From positions 92,965-156,964 of the forward strand of contig JAPLKL010000040.1 of assembly GCA_026388095.1 (NCBI GenBank): DNA of 64,000 nt, read 5' to 3'. This stretch comes from Elusimicrobiota bacterium (GTDB lineage Bacteria; Elusimicrobiota; Elusimicrobia; UBA1565; UBA9628). Of this stretch, positions 1-7,226 are shown one piece after another (the stretch's first letter is position 1; the number at the start of each line of letters is the position of its first letter). Below the pieces are notes generated by a model, which had not been told where the DNA came from, did no database searches, and saw only the letters and a list, made by a program, of their open reading frames with translations. The translations under genes and the position numbers were made by a program.

Positions 1-287
1 TCCAGAAGGTCGCCACCCAGTCGAAGCTCGACCTCAAGGAGGCGTACCTCGATGGGGGGGACGCGGATTCGAGCTCGTTCAGGCGCTACGGCATAGCGGC
101 CGTCACTCTTTTCGGCGCCTCCATGGACGTCATCTTCGACATCATCCATTCCGAGCGCGATACCATGGCGGCCTTCTCCATGCCGCACTACAAGAACGCC
201 TACCTGCTGACCTTGGCTTTGCTCAAGATGCTCAACCTGACGCCGGTGGGGCCCGACAACCTGGCCCCGGCGGCCGCCGCGGCCTAG
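1..287 (+). CDS. C-terminal part of an unidentified protein (5' end outside window)
   Basis: An open frame enters from the left edge (first full codon at base 3) and ends at TAG 285-287, giving 94 residues. It starts QKVATQSKLDLKEAYL and contains FRRYGIAAVTLFGASMDVI. It ends in a low-complexity Pro/Ala tail (GPDNLAPAAAAA). I do not recognise a family. The middle is amphipathic and reads as helical. Codon use (GC-rich third positions) matches the neighbours, so it is very likely coding. The stop codon lies inside the palindrome GGCCTAGGCC (281-290), which belongs to the GGCC-rich intergenic region that follows. Confidence 0.6.
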   Translation, partial: QKVATQSKLDLKEAYLDGGDADSSSFRRYGIAAVTLFGASMDVIFDIIHSERDTMAAFSMPHYKNAYLLTLALLKMLNLTPVGPDNLAPAAAAA

Positions 288-310
288 GCCTTTTGGCCTA
301 GACAAGCGTG

Positions 311-351
311 GGCCTTAGGTCCCTGGTTTCCTGGGTCCAAAGCACTAAACT
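311..351 (+). promoter_or_regulatory. Predicted promoter with GGMCYTWRGDCC motif
   Basis: Motif GGCCTTAGGTCC lies at 311-322 and a -10-like TAAACT at 346-351, 23 bp apart. This is nearly the spacing seen at 7177, 12030, 26339 and 33160. No -35 hexamer is visible at the usual distance. The predicted start is near 358, leaving a leader of about 130 nt before the HNH-type gene. Inference from sequence only. Confidence 0.45.
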
Positions 352-420
352 ATCCCTGACCTTGTAATCCCTGGGATTGGCCGGGGAGCATCCACCTCCG
401 GACCGGAATCCGGAGTCACC

Positions 421-457
421 AGGGGGACCGGCAGAAGCTTGCTGCCCCCCTATTTTG
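421..457 (+). terminator. Terminator-like hairpin in the 5' leader of the HNH-type gene
   Basis: GGGG (within 422-426) pairs with CCCC at 447-450, and GGCAG (430-434) with CTGCC (442-446) below a 7-nt loop, with ACC bulged. TATTTTG follows at 451-457. It lies after the predicted promoter and about 17 bp before the ribosome-binding sequence (474-481). It could be an attenuator for the next gene, or simply the terminator of the gene ending at 287. Confidence 0.45.
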
Positions 458-488
458 TTGCAAGGAGTCGGAAGGGGAGGGCTGCAAG

Positions 489-1163
489 ATGAAAAAGAAA
501 CTAGGCAAGTTTCTCGCAGCAATCGGATTCTTCGCCGTGCTGGCCGGGGGTCTGTCCGCAGGCGCGGCCCCGCAGGCCAAGTCCGCGGGGCTCGGCAGCT
601 CCGCCGTCCTATCCAAGCTGGACCTTACCGGCGGCGGCGTCTTCGCGGCTGTTCCCTCAGCCTTCGACATCCAGGCTCCCGCCTCGGTCCCGGGCGCTCC
701 GGTGCCCACCGTCGCCGCGCCGGCCGCCGCGGACAACGGCCGCCAGGCTCCGGACTGGTCCTTCACTCCGGGCCGGCTTTGCACCGCGAGCGACTCGGAC
801 TTCAAGGAGTATCGCTACGCCGAGCACATCCCCTACTGCAACCGCAACGTGACCCAGCAGATGAAGCAGGAGGTCGCGGCGCACTACGGGGTCCCGCAAA
901 GCGACTGGCCCAAGTACGAGTTCGACCACCTCATCCCCTTGTGCATAGGCGGAAATAGCCACGTTGAGAACCTCTGGCCCCAGCCGCGCGGGCAGAACGG
1001 GGGCAGCGACGAGAAAGACAAGCTCGAGCTCGACCTCTACAAGCAGATGGTGGCGGGCACCATCACCCAGGCCGAGGCGGTGCGGCAGACCTACGCCTGG
1101 TTCGGCGTCGCTCCTCAGATGCGCAGCATGCCGTCCACCGCGGTCGCGGCGGTTTCGCGCTGA
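489..1163 (+). CDS. Secreted HNH-type nuclease candidate
   Basis: 224 residues. An N-terminal signal peptide (MKKKLGKFLAAIGFFAVLAGG, then AGA) is followed by an Ala/Pro/Val linker to about residue 95 and a compact C-terminal domain. That domain has an HNH-like signature: Asp146-His147 in EFDHLIPL, a Gly-Gly pair at 153-154, and Asn161 in ENLWPQ. This arrangement matches small secreted HNH endonuclease-like proteins; a nuclease acting outside the cytoplasm is therefore the best guess, not proven. A Cys pair (near residues 97 and 117) could form a disulfide. The start is supported by GGGGAGGG (474-481) 7 nt upstream of ATG. A strong terminator follows at 1191. The gene stands alone. Confidence 0.6.
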   Translation: MKKKLGKFLAAIGFFAVLAGGLSAGAAPQAKSAGLGSSAVLSKLDLTGGGVFAAVPSAFDIQAPASVPGAPVPTVAAPAAADNGRQAPDWSFTPGRLCTASDSDFKEYRYAEHIPYCNRNVTQQMKQEVAAHYGVPQSDWPKYEFDHLIPLCIGGNSHVENLWPQPRGQNGGSDEKDKLELDLYKQMVAGTITQAEAVRQTYAWFGVAPQMRSMPSTAVAAVSR

Positions 1164-1190
1164 AGCAAGTTTTTACGGGGTTCGGGAACC

Positions 1191-1225
1191 GGGGCGGGCG
1201 CTGAAGCGCCCGCCCCATGCTTTTT
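1191..1225 (+). terminator. Rho-independent terminator
   Basis: A perfect 11-bp stem, GGGGCGGGCGC (1191-1201) with its complement (1206-1216), encloses the loop TGAA. TTTTT follows at 1221-1225. It ends the transcript of the HNH-type gene and sits just upstream of the ribosome-binding sequence of the next gene. Confidence 0.8.
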
Positions 1226-1241
1226 GGGCTGGGGGAGGTCC

Positions 1242-1910
1242 TTGATAAAGAGACACTTGAGGCTGGCAGGGGTCCTGATGGGGATGGGAGCACTCATGGG
1301 GAGCGTTCTCCCTCGGAGCTCGGCGCTGGAAGCGCCGAAAGGAAGGGTTCCTGCCTCGGTGGCGGATGTCGGGGAATCCGCCGAGAATGTCTATGATCTC
1401 GCCAAGGAGAAGGCCTGGGGCAAGGTCGCGGACCAGGTCAGCATCCTGACGGCCGCAACTGGGCGACTCATGATGGAGTTGAGACCGGCGGAAGCGAACC
1501 GGAAAGGTCTTGAAGATGCCCTGGCCGCCCTCGACAAAGCCGTCGCTGCCAAGGACCGTTTGGCGGCCATGCGTCAGGCCAATCGAGCCACGAAGCTGGC
1601 CGCGGACCTCAGCGAACCTTTCCACCCGCAAGTGCCGGCCGCGGTCGCCCGGCTCGATTACTATGGCCGGGAACTGGAGATATGGGTCGTGGCGAAGGAT
1701 AAGACCAAGCTGCAGCTGACCAAGGACGCCATGTTCAAGGAATGGAGCGGCCTGCGTCCGGCCGTGAAGTCCCGCAATGAGAAGGCTTCGGAGCGTTTTG
1801 GCGCGCTCATGGCCAGGCTCCAAGCCGCTCAGTCCCGCGAGGAGTACGGCCGGCTCGCAACGCCCATCCTGGACGCGGTCGACGCGTTGGAGGGGGTCTT
1901 CAAGAAGTAG
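1242..1910 (+). CDS. Exported all-helical protein of unknown function
   Basis: 222 residues from a TTG start. GGGGGAGG (1231-1238) lies 3 nt upstream, and this start gives a clean signal peptide (MIKRHLRLAGVLMGMGALMG) cleaved near SSALEA. A TTG six codons upstream is open too but fits worse. The mature part is charged and reads as four or five amphipathic helices, starting ENVYDLAKEKAWGKVADQ. The pattern resembles periplasmic four-helix-bundle proteins such as the cytochrome c' fold, but there is no CxxCH haem motif. No catalytic motif is visible. It stands alone between a terminator and the next promoter; function unknown. Confidence 0.6.
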   Translation: MIKRHLRLAGVLMGMGALMGSVLPRSSALEAPKGRVPASVADVGESAENVYDLAKEKAWGKVADQVSILTAATGRLMMELRPAEANRKGLEDALAALDKAVAAKDRLAAMRQANRATKLAADLSEPFHPQVPAAVARLDYYGRELEIWVVAKDKTKLQLTKDAMFKEWSGLRPAVKSRNEKASERFGALMARLQAAQSREEYGRLATPILDAVDALEGVFKK

Positions 1911-1994
1911 TCCGGTTCTGGGGCCCATTTCCTCCTAGGCCCTTTGTCGCTCTGCTCCTGCCCCTGCGGCCCAACCTTTCCTTTAGAGACCCTG

Positions 1995-2000
1995 CTACTC
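1995..2000 (+). promoter_or_regulatory. -10 element of a predicted leaderless promoter
   Basis: TACTCT lies 7 nt before the GTG start at 2008, with no Shine-Dalgarno sequence between. The GGMCYTWRGDCC motif is not present at the expected distance, although TCCTAGGCCC occurs further upstream (1933-1942). Confidence 0.4.
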
Positions 2001-2007
2001 TAATAGC

Positions 2008-5000
2008 GTGGAGACCAAAGTCCTTAGCTGCAGCCGCAAGATACTGAGCGCCGCCATCGTCGCGGCGCTCTTCGTGCTCTCGCCCGGCCTGGGCTGCTAC
2101 GAGGCCGTGGCCGCGGTCATCCACAGTCAGACTGGCTCGGCGCAGGCCCCGGTGACGGTCCCCGGCCAGATCGGCGGCCTGACCAGCCTGCCCAACGTCA
2201 GCGTCTCGCTCAAGCTCTCCCCTGCCGGCCTCGCCGCGCCGCTGGCCACACTCCAGCAGGCCCCCTCCGTCGTCGCGACCCAGGCTCCCGCTCTCAGCGC
2301 CGCTCTGCCCGTCCTGGCCGCCCCGGCCGCCGTCTCGCAGACTCTCGCGCCCGCGGCGCAGGCCGCGCCGCAGGCCCCGGTCACGGCCCAGCAGGTCCTG
2401 CAGGCCGGCGCGGACAAGCTCGCCAAGGCCCCGGCTGAGAGCGAGAAGAAGACCGTCCTCGATGAGGTCTACGCCGGCGCCAAGAAGTCCGCCGACGCCG
2501 CCGGCGCGGTCACCGTCCCCGAGCTTTCCGGAACCGCCGCCCTGACCTCGGGCCTGACCGCCGCGGTCCCCGCTTCCCAGAAGTCCGTCGCCGAGCTCCA
2601 GGCCGTCGCCAATGATACCGCCCGCCCCTTCGCCGAGCGCGTCGACGCGGTCAAGGCCATCGCCGCGGTCGCAGACGAGCCGGCCAAGGCCAGCCTCAAG
2701 TCCATCGGCCAGGCCAACCCCGAGGGCAATGCGGTCGACTACGAGGTCAAGCGCAAGGCCCTGCAGTCCTTGGCGCAGCTGGGCGAGGTCGTCAGCCTGC
2801 CCGCCATCTCCCGCGCCCACGCCGACGAGATCCTCAAGACCCTTTCCGCGGACAAGCCCCAGGCCGCCATCTTCGACTACGACGGGACTCTGGAAGCCAA
2901 CCAGGTCAAGGCCTCGGCCGAGACCGCCGCGGCCTTGAAAGCCTCGGCCGACGCGGGCGTGGACACCATGGTCCTGACCGCGCGCTCGGACCTGCCCGGC
3001 GACCTCAAGGGCAGCACGGTCCTCGAATCCCTCAGCACCCTCACCCCGGAGCAGAAGGCCGGCCTGGTAGTGGGCTCCAACCGCGGCTCCCGCATGCTGG
3101 TCTTCGACAAGAAGGGGGGGGGCCGGCTCATCTACGCCGCCCCGGTCTGGACCTCTCAAGAGCGCGAAGCCATCGGAGCCGTGGCCGCCGAGGTCAAGGC
3201 GCGCTACGGCGAGGCCGCTTTCAAGGGCAAGGTCGGGCAGATGACGGACTACGGCTATTCCCTCTTCCTGCCTGTGGGCACCAGTGCCGCGGACGTGGAG
3301 GCGGCCTCCGAGATGCTCCGGGCCGGGCTGGCCGAGCGCGGCGTCAAAGCCGACGTCGAGGGCCGCACCGCGCTCAACCCCCGCAATCCCTCCTATTTAG
3401 TGGTCAGCAAGTTCAATAAGTCCCACGGCGTAGAGATGATGCGCAAGAACAGCGACCTCTACGGCCGCATGCGCGACGTGGTCCAGAAGCTGCCCGGCAA
3501 GCTCCAGGGCTTGGGGACCAAGATCGTCGCCGTCCTGCCCCGCAGCGCGGTTCCGGAGTCCAAGACCATCGTGGTCGGCGACCATATGTTCGGGATGCGC
3601 TCCGAGGACCTGGACATGGCCAAGGCCGCGCCCAAGGGTATGGCCCTGGCCGTAGGCGGGACCGCGGACCCGCGCGCCGAGCGCGTCTTCGTCTGGCCCA
3701 CCCAGGGCCACGCCGCCACGCAGGAGATCCTGGGCGCCCTGGGACGCCGGGACTCCGGCGGCGTAGACAAGAAATCGCTCTTCGGCATCTTCACCTCGCG
3801 CACGGCCAGCATCGCGGCCTTCTTCCTCACCTCCACCGCCTACGCTTTCATCGCCATCCCGGCCGTGGGTCTGGCCTCCTACGGGGCTTTGATGGCTCTG
3901 GGCCCGCTGGCCGCCATCGCGATGGGCCCCCTGAGCGGCATGCTGGCCAAGAAGCTCTCCGCGCGCAACGCCATGGCGCTCAACACGGTCTTCAGCGTCG
4001 TCCTGCTCCTGGCTCTGCCCGTCATGAGCGCCTTCGGCATAATCAATTTCTGGACCCTCCTGGTCGCCTCCATCGGCAACGGCTATGTGCTCTCCTCGGT
4101 CATGACCACCGAGGGCATCTACATCAAGCGCTTCTCCGGCAAGTACCTGGGCACGGTCAACGCGCTGACCATGATCGACTACCTGTCGATCCAGTCCCTG
4201 CTGGGCCTGATCCTGCGCGCCGGCCGGCTGACCGACTATCTGCAGGCCACGGTCCCGCACCTGCTGGCTCCTTATCTCATCGCCGCCGGGGTCAACCTCC
4301 TGGTGGTGCTGCCCTTGATCTGGAAGTTCGTCTCCAACGCCAAGGCCGCGGACGCCGCGGCCCCGGGCCAGACGGCCAAGCCCGCCAAGACCTGGGCCGA
4401 GAGGCAGGACGCGGCTAAGGCCTTCCTCAAGAAGTATTGGAAAGAGGCCCTCATCTTCAGCGCCAGCCTCGCGCTGTTCCCGGTGCTGCACACCACCTTG
4501 CCCGCGGTCATCGGCCTGCTCAACTGGGTGGCCCACACCGAGGGCTTCAAGACCCTTTGGGCCAACAAGCCTCTGCGCTACGCGCTGCTGGCCAACAGCG
4601 CGCTGGCCGTGCTCTCGTATCCGATCCAGTCCTTCGGCCTGCCCTTGATGGCCGGGGCCTTGGCCGGCGCGGCGGGCAAGTCGCAGCTGCTGGGCCAACT
4701 GCTGGGCGCCCTGTTCTTCGGCCAGCTCATCTCCAGCACCTCGCAGGCCCAGCTCTCCGAGATCCGCATCCCCTTCATCGGGAAGGTGAAGGTCCAGCGC
4801 TTCATCCAGGCGGGCGTGCTGGGCCTGTTGGGGACCTGGACCTTCCTGACCTTGGCTCCGGGCAGCATCCTGCTGGCCGCGGTGGCCGCGGCGGCGGGCG
4901 CGGGCTTGATGGCCTTGACCGGCAAGCTCACGGACCGCGGCTGGATCAAGTACGTGGGCGCGGGCCTGGCCTTCCTGGCCCTGCCGCTCATGCTCTGGGG

Positions 5001-5331
5001 CAACATCCCGGCGCTCTTCGCCGCCGTCTTGATGATGGGCGTGTTCCTGGGGCCCACCTACAACGCCCTGGGGACCTATTTCTACAAGAACATCCCGGCC
5101 GGCAAGTCCGAGGGGACCATCGCGGTGCGCGGCTCGATCTTCAACGGCGCCATCTCCATGGGCTACGCGGTCATGAGCCTGCTGACCTCGGGCCTGCACA
5201 TGGCCTTCCCGGTCCTGCTCTGGCCCCTGGTGGCCGCGGCATTGGTGCTCGGCCTGGGCTTCCTGTTCCTGCCCAAGCTGCTGCCCGGCCTGCCGGACAA
5301 GTCCCTGAAGGACAAGCAGGCGGACCGCTAG
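2008..5331 (+). CDS. Exported HAD-like hydrolase fused to an MFS-type transporter
   Basis: 1107 residues, GTG start. The N-terminus is a signal peptide with the shared PGLGCYEAVAA motif (residues 26-36), then an Ala/Pro/Val linker to about 130 and helical repeats to about 280. A HAD-like domain follows: motif I DYDGT with Asp290 and Asp292, motif II in MVLTARSD, and an acidic motif IV beginning GD at 524-525 with SEDLDM after it. About twelve hydrophobic segments from residue 600 to 1090 form an MFS-like transporter (GPLSGMLAKKLSARNA resembles the loop 2-3 signature). A HAD phosphatase fused to an MFS carrier suggests dephosphorylation coupled to transport, or regulation of it; the substrate is unknown. 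If the signal peptide is used, the HAD domain is extracytoplasmic, which is odd. Confidence 0.7.
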   Translation: METKVLSCSRKILSAAIVAALFVLSPGLGCYEAVAAVIHSQTGSAQAPVTVPGQIGGLTSLPNVSVSLKLSPAGLAAPLATLQQAPSVVATQAPALSAALPVLAAPAAVSQTLAPAAQAAPQAPVTAQQVLQAGADKLAKAPAESEKKTVLDEVYAGAKKSADAAGAVTVPELSGTAALTSGLTAAVPASQKSVAELQAVANDTARPFAERVDAVKAIAAVADEPAKASLKSIGQANPEGNAVDYEVKRKALQSLAQLGEVVSLPAISRAHADEILKTLSADKPQAAIFDYDGTLEANQVKASAETAAALKASADAGVDTMVLTARSDLPGDLKGSTVLESLSTLTPEQKAGLVVGSNRGSRMLVFDKKGGGRLIYAAPVWTSQEREAIGAVAAEVKARYGEAAFKGKVGQMTDYGYSLFLPVGTSAADVEAASEMLRAGLAERGVKADVEGRTALNPRNPSYLVVSKFNKSHGVEMMRKNSDLYGRMRDVVQKLPGKLQGLGTKIVAVLPRSAVPESKTIVVGDHMFGMRSEDLDMAKAAPKGMALAVGGTADPRAERVFVWPTQGHAATQEILGALGRRDSGGVDKKSLFGIFTSRTASIAAFFLTSTAYAFIAIPAVGLASYGALMALGPLAAIAMGPLSGMLAKKLSARNAMALNTVFSVVLLLALPVMSAFGIINFWTLLVASIGNGYVLSSVMTTEGIYIKRFSGKYLGTVNALTMIDYLSIQSLLGLILRAGRLTDYLQATVPHLLAPYLIAAGVNLLVVLPLIWKFVSNAKAADAAAPGQTAKPAKTWAERQDAAKAFLKKYWKEALIFSASLALFPVLHTTLPAVIGLLNWVAHTEGFKTLWANKPLRYALLANSALAVLSYPIQSFGLPLMAGALAGAAGKSQLLGQLLGALFFGQLISSTSQAQLSEIRIPFIGKVKVQRFIQAGVLGLLGTWTFLTLAPGSILLAAVAAAAGAGLMALTGKLTDRGWIKYVGAGLAFLALPLMLWGNIPALFAAVLMMGVFLGPTYNALGTYFYKNIPAGKSEGTIAVRGSIFNGAISMGYAVMSLLTSGLHMAFPVLLWPLVAAALVLGLGFLFLPKLLPGLPDKSLKDKQADR

Positions 5332-5360
5332 GCGTTCCCCTCCGCCGCAGAAATTGGTAA

Positions 5361-5366
5361 TATCAT
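5361..5366 (+). promoter_or_regulatory. -10 element of a predicted leaderless promoter
   Basis: TATCAT ends 5 nt before ATG 5372, with no ribosome-binding sequence between. An overlapping TAATAT (5358-5363) is an alternative. It drives the two-gene operon of small paralogues. Confidence 0.4.
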
Positions 5367-5371
5367 CCGCC

Positions 5372-5701
5372 ATGTCCGTCATCCCCCGCATCCGCAACAT
5401 CGAGTTCCTGTCGGCCCCGCCGGAGAACCGGGATTCGGGGGGAGCTGAAGTGCGCGTCAATCTGGAGGACGGCAGCGCGTCGGCCTTCGGGGTGCTGACG
5501 CCGAGCCACGTGGGCCACCGGATGAACGAGGCGGGCCAGGACTTCTCCTACGGCACCCCGGCGCTGTTCGTCAAGCGGCTGGACCAGGAGGGCTTGGCCA
5601 AGGCGGCGCAGGCCATGGCCTCCGACATGAGCGGCTTCTGGCTGCGCTACTACAACTCCAGACGCGACGAGAAGAAGAAGGCCAAGGGCAGGAAGAAGTG
5701 A
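5372..5701 (+). CDS. Small protein of unknown function, first of a paralogous pair
   Basis: 109 residues, probably cytoplasmic (no signal peptide or membrane segment), with a Lys-rich tail (RRDEKKKAKGRKK). ATG 5372 fits a leaderless start. An in-frame TTG at 5354 would place the start upstream of the -10. The protein is clearly related to the next gene: both show IE..., PPEN, a V-x-L-x-DG strand, TPS, a (D/Q)F-(S/Y)-(Y/F)G segment, LFV+ and a helix ending in W with R/Y. The stop overlaps the next start by 4 bp, so the two are co-translated and may form a heterodimer. No known family recognised. Confidence 0.65.
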   Translation: MSVIPRIRNIEFLSAPPENRDSGGAEVRVNLEDGSASAFGVLTPSHVGHRMNEAGQDFSYGTPALFVKRLDQEGLAKAAQAMASDMSGFWLRYYNSRRDEKKKAKGRKK

Positions 5702-6039
5702 GCCCGAAACCGCGCGTCGACGCCATAGAGCTCACCCAGATCGAGCCCCCCGAGAACCCCGGCCTTTGCAGCGCCGTGGTGCAGGTGAGCCTGGCCGACG
5801 GCAGGGAGTTCTCCCTGCTCGCGGCCACGCCTTCGTGGTTCGCGGAGGCCTTCGCCAAGCTGGGCCTGGATTTCTATTTCGGCCCGCTGGTCCTATTCGT
5901 GCGCACCATGGACCCGGGCTTGGTGCGCCGAGCCGTCACGGACATGGTCAAGGACGGGGACCAGTGGCTCTGCCGCCACGACACGCCCCGCACCACCCTC
6001 GGCAAGGTCCTGGCCGAGTTCAAGGCCAAGCACCCCTAA
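5698..6039 (+). CDS. Small protein of unknown function, second of a paralogous pair
   Basis: 113 residues, GTG start at 5698 overlapping the previous stop (GTGA). It aligns end to end with the preceding protein (shared PPEN, DG, TPS, FxFG/FxYG, LFV and a final Trp-containing helix), so the pair arose by duplication. It lacks the Lys-rich tail of its partner. No signal peptide, membrane segment or catalytic motif is visible. The 4-bp overlap implies translational coupling and roughly equal amounts. Function unknown. Confidence 0.65.
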   Translation: MSPKPRVDAIELTQIEPPENPGLCSAVVQVSLADGREFSLLAATPSWFAEAFAKLGLDFYFGPLVLFVRTMDPGLVRRAVTDMVKDGDQWLCRHDTPRTTLGKVLAEFKAKHP

Positions 6040-6055
6040 GGCCCCGCCGCGCTTA

Positions 6056-6097
6056 GGCCTTTCGCTCCTGGCTGTCGGCACGCCCGCGCGCTACCCT
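6056..6097 (+). promoter_or_regulatory. Predicted leaderless promoter with degenerate GGMCYTWRGDCC motif
   Basis: GGCCTTTCGCTC (6056-6067) matches the motif at 9 of 12 positions. It sits exactly 24 bp before the -10-like TACCCT (6092-6097), and ATG 6106 follows 8 nt later. No -35 box or Shine-Dalgarno is visible. Confidence 0.35.
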
Positions 6098-6105
6098 ATC
6101 CTCAG

Positions 6106-7116
6106 ATGCGGTCCAGCGGATCATTGTTGCTGGGGGCCCTGCTCTGGGTCAGCGCAGGCCCCCCTGCAGTCGCCGGCGTGGCGCCGGTGACCGCGCCCTT
6201 GCGCCTCAACGCCTCGCTCGGCGCGGCCGCGGCCGTCCCGCTCGTGGCCCCGGGCTTGTTGCGGCTCGCCTTCTACCAGGGGCTCGCCTTGAGCCTCGCG
6301 GCGCCGGGAGCCCTGGCCGTGCCGCTGCCGGTCCCGGTGCCAGTTCCGGCTCTTCCGCCCGCGCCCGTCCTGCAGGATTTGACCGGAGTCACGGGCCGCT
6401 TGGCCGAGAAGACAGGTGCGTCGGGCAAGGATGGCAGGCCGGTGCTCGACGGCTTCTTCGACGCGTCCGGGGTCCGGTTCTCCGCGCCCGCGGTCTCCGG
6501 CCTGCCCGAGCCGGGCATCCCGTCCGACTATCTGCCCCTGCCGATCACGGTCCAGGAGACCAACTACAGCTGCGGCGCGGCCGCGGCCCTCTCCGTGCTG
6601 CGCTATTGGCAGGCCTATGGCGGCGACGAACAATCCCTCTACAAGCTGCTGGAGACCAGTCCCAAGGACGGCACGCCTCCTGAGAACATCGCCCGCGGGC
6701 TCTCTCAGCTCGGTCTGCAAGCGGCTCTGCGGGAGAACATGACTCTCGACGATCTGCGCGCCGCCTTGCGCCGCGGCGATTCGGTCATCCTGGACATCCA
6801 GGCTTGGCGCAACGACGAGGACACGCCCTGGTCCCAGCGCTGGGAGGACGGCCATTACGTCGTGCTGGCCGGCATGGACGAGCATTACGCCTACCTGATG
6901 GACCCTTCCACCGAGGGCCGCTACACCTATCTGCCGCTCTCCGAACTCCTGGAGCGTTGGCACGACTACGAGGACCGTGGCGGCCAGGTGCGTCGCTACT
7001 ACCAGGCCGGCATCGTGGCCCATGGCTCCCAGCCCCTGCCCAGACCGTCCGAGCCGCCCCTGCCCCCCGAGCCCATCAAGATGACGCTCGGTCCGCGCTC
7101 CCTGTCCTCCCGCTGA
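6106..7116 (+). CDS. Secreted C39-like cysteine peptidase
   Basis: 336 residues. A signal peptide (about 1-23) is followed by an Ala/Pro/Val-rich linker to about residue 140 and a papain-like C39 domain. The catalytic set is visible: Gln150 (oxyanion) in VQETNYSCG, nucleophile Cys156, His250 in DGHYVVLAG, and Asp266 in MDPST. C39 and C39-like domains cleave double-glycine leaders or other peptides. Here the domain carries its own signal and no ABC transporter is attached, so it probably acts outside the cytoplasm as a stand-alone peptidase. A short Pro-rich tail follows. The start is predicted leaderless. It is the first of several exported peptidases in the window. Confidence 0.7.
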   Translation: MRSSGSLLLGALLWVSAGPPAVAGVAPVTAPLRLNASLGAAAAVPLVAPGLLRLAFYQGLALSLAAPGALAVPLPVPVPVPALPPAPVLQDLTGVTGRLAEKTGASGKDGRPVLDGFFDASGVRFSAPAVSGLPEPGIPSDYLPLPITVQETNYSCGAAAALSVLRYWQAYGGDEQSLYKLLETSPKDGTPPENIARGLSQLGLQAALRENMTLDDLRAALRRGDSVILDIQAWRNDEDTPWSQRWEDGHYVVLAGMDEHYAYLMDPSTEGRYTYLPLSELLERWHDYEDRGGQVRRYYQAGIVAHGSQPLPRPSEPPLPPEPIKMTLGPRSLSSR

Positions 7117-7176
7117 GCCCGCCCCTGGTGGGCCCATGGGGCCCGATGTCCTGGGCCGAATAACCGGCCGTCCTTA

Positions 7177-7219
7177 GGACCTAAGACCCGAGGGGGATAG
7201 GGTGGCAGAGCGATAGAAT
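7177..7219 (+). promoter_or_regulatory. Predicted leaderless promoter with GGMCYTWRGDCC motif
   Basis: GGACCTAAGACC (7177-7188) lies 25 bp before the -10 TAGAAT (7214-7219), and ATG 7227 follows 7 nt later with no Shine-Dalgarno. The region upstream (7129-7170) is rich in GGGCCC and GGCC words. No -35 box is visible at 7191-7196. Confidence 0.55.
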
Positions 7220-7226
7220 AGACACC

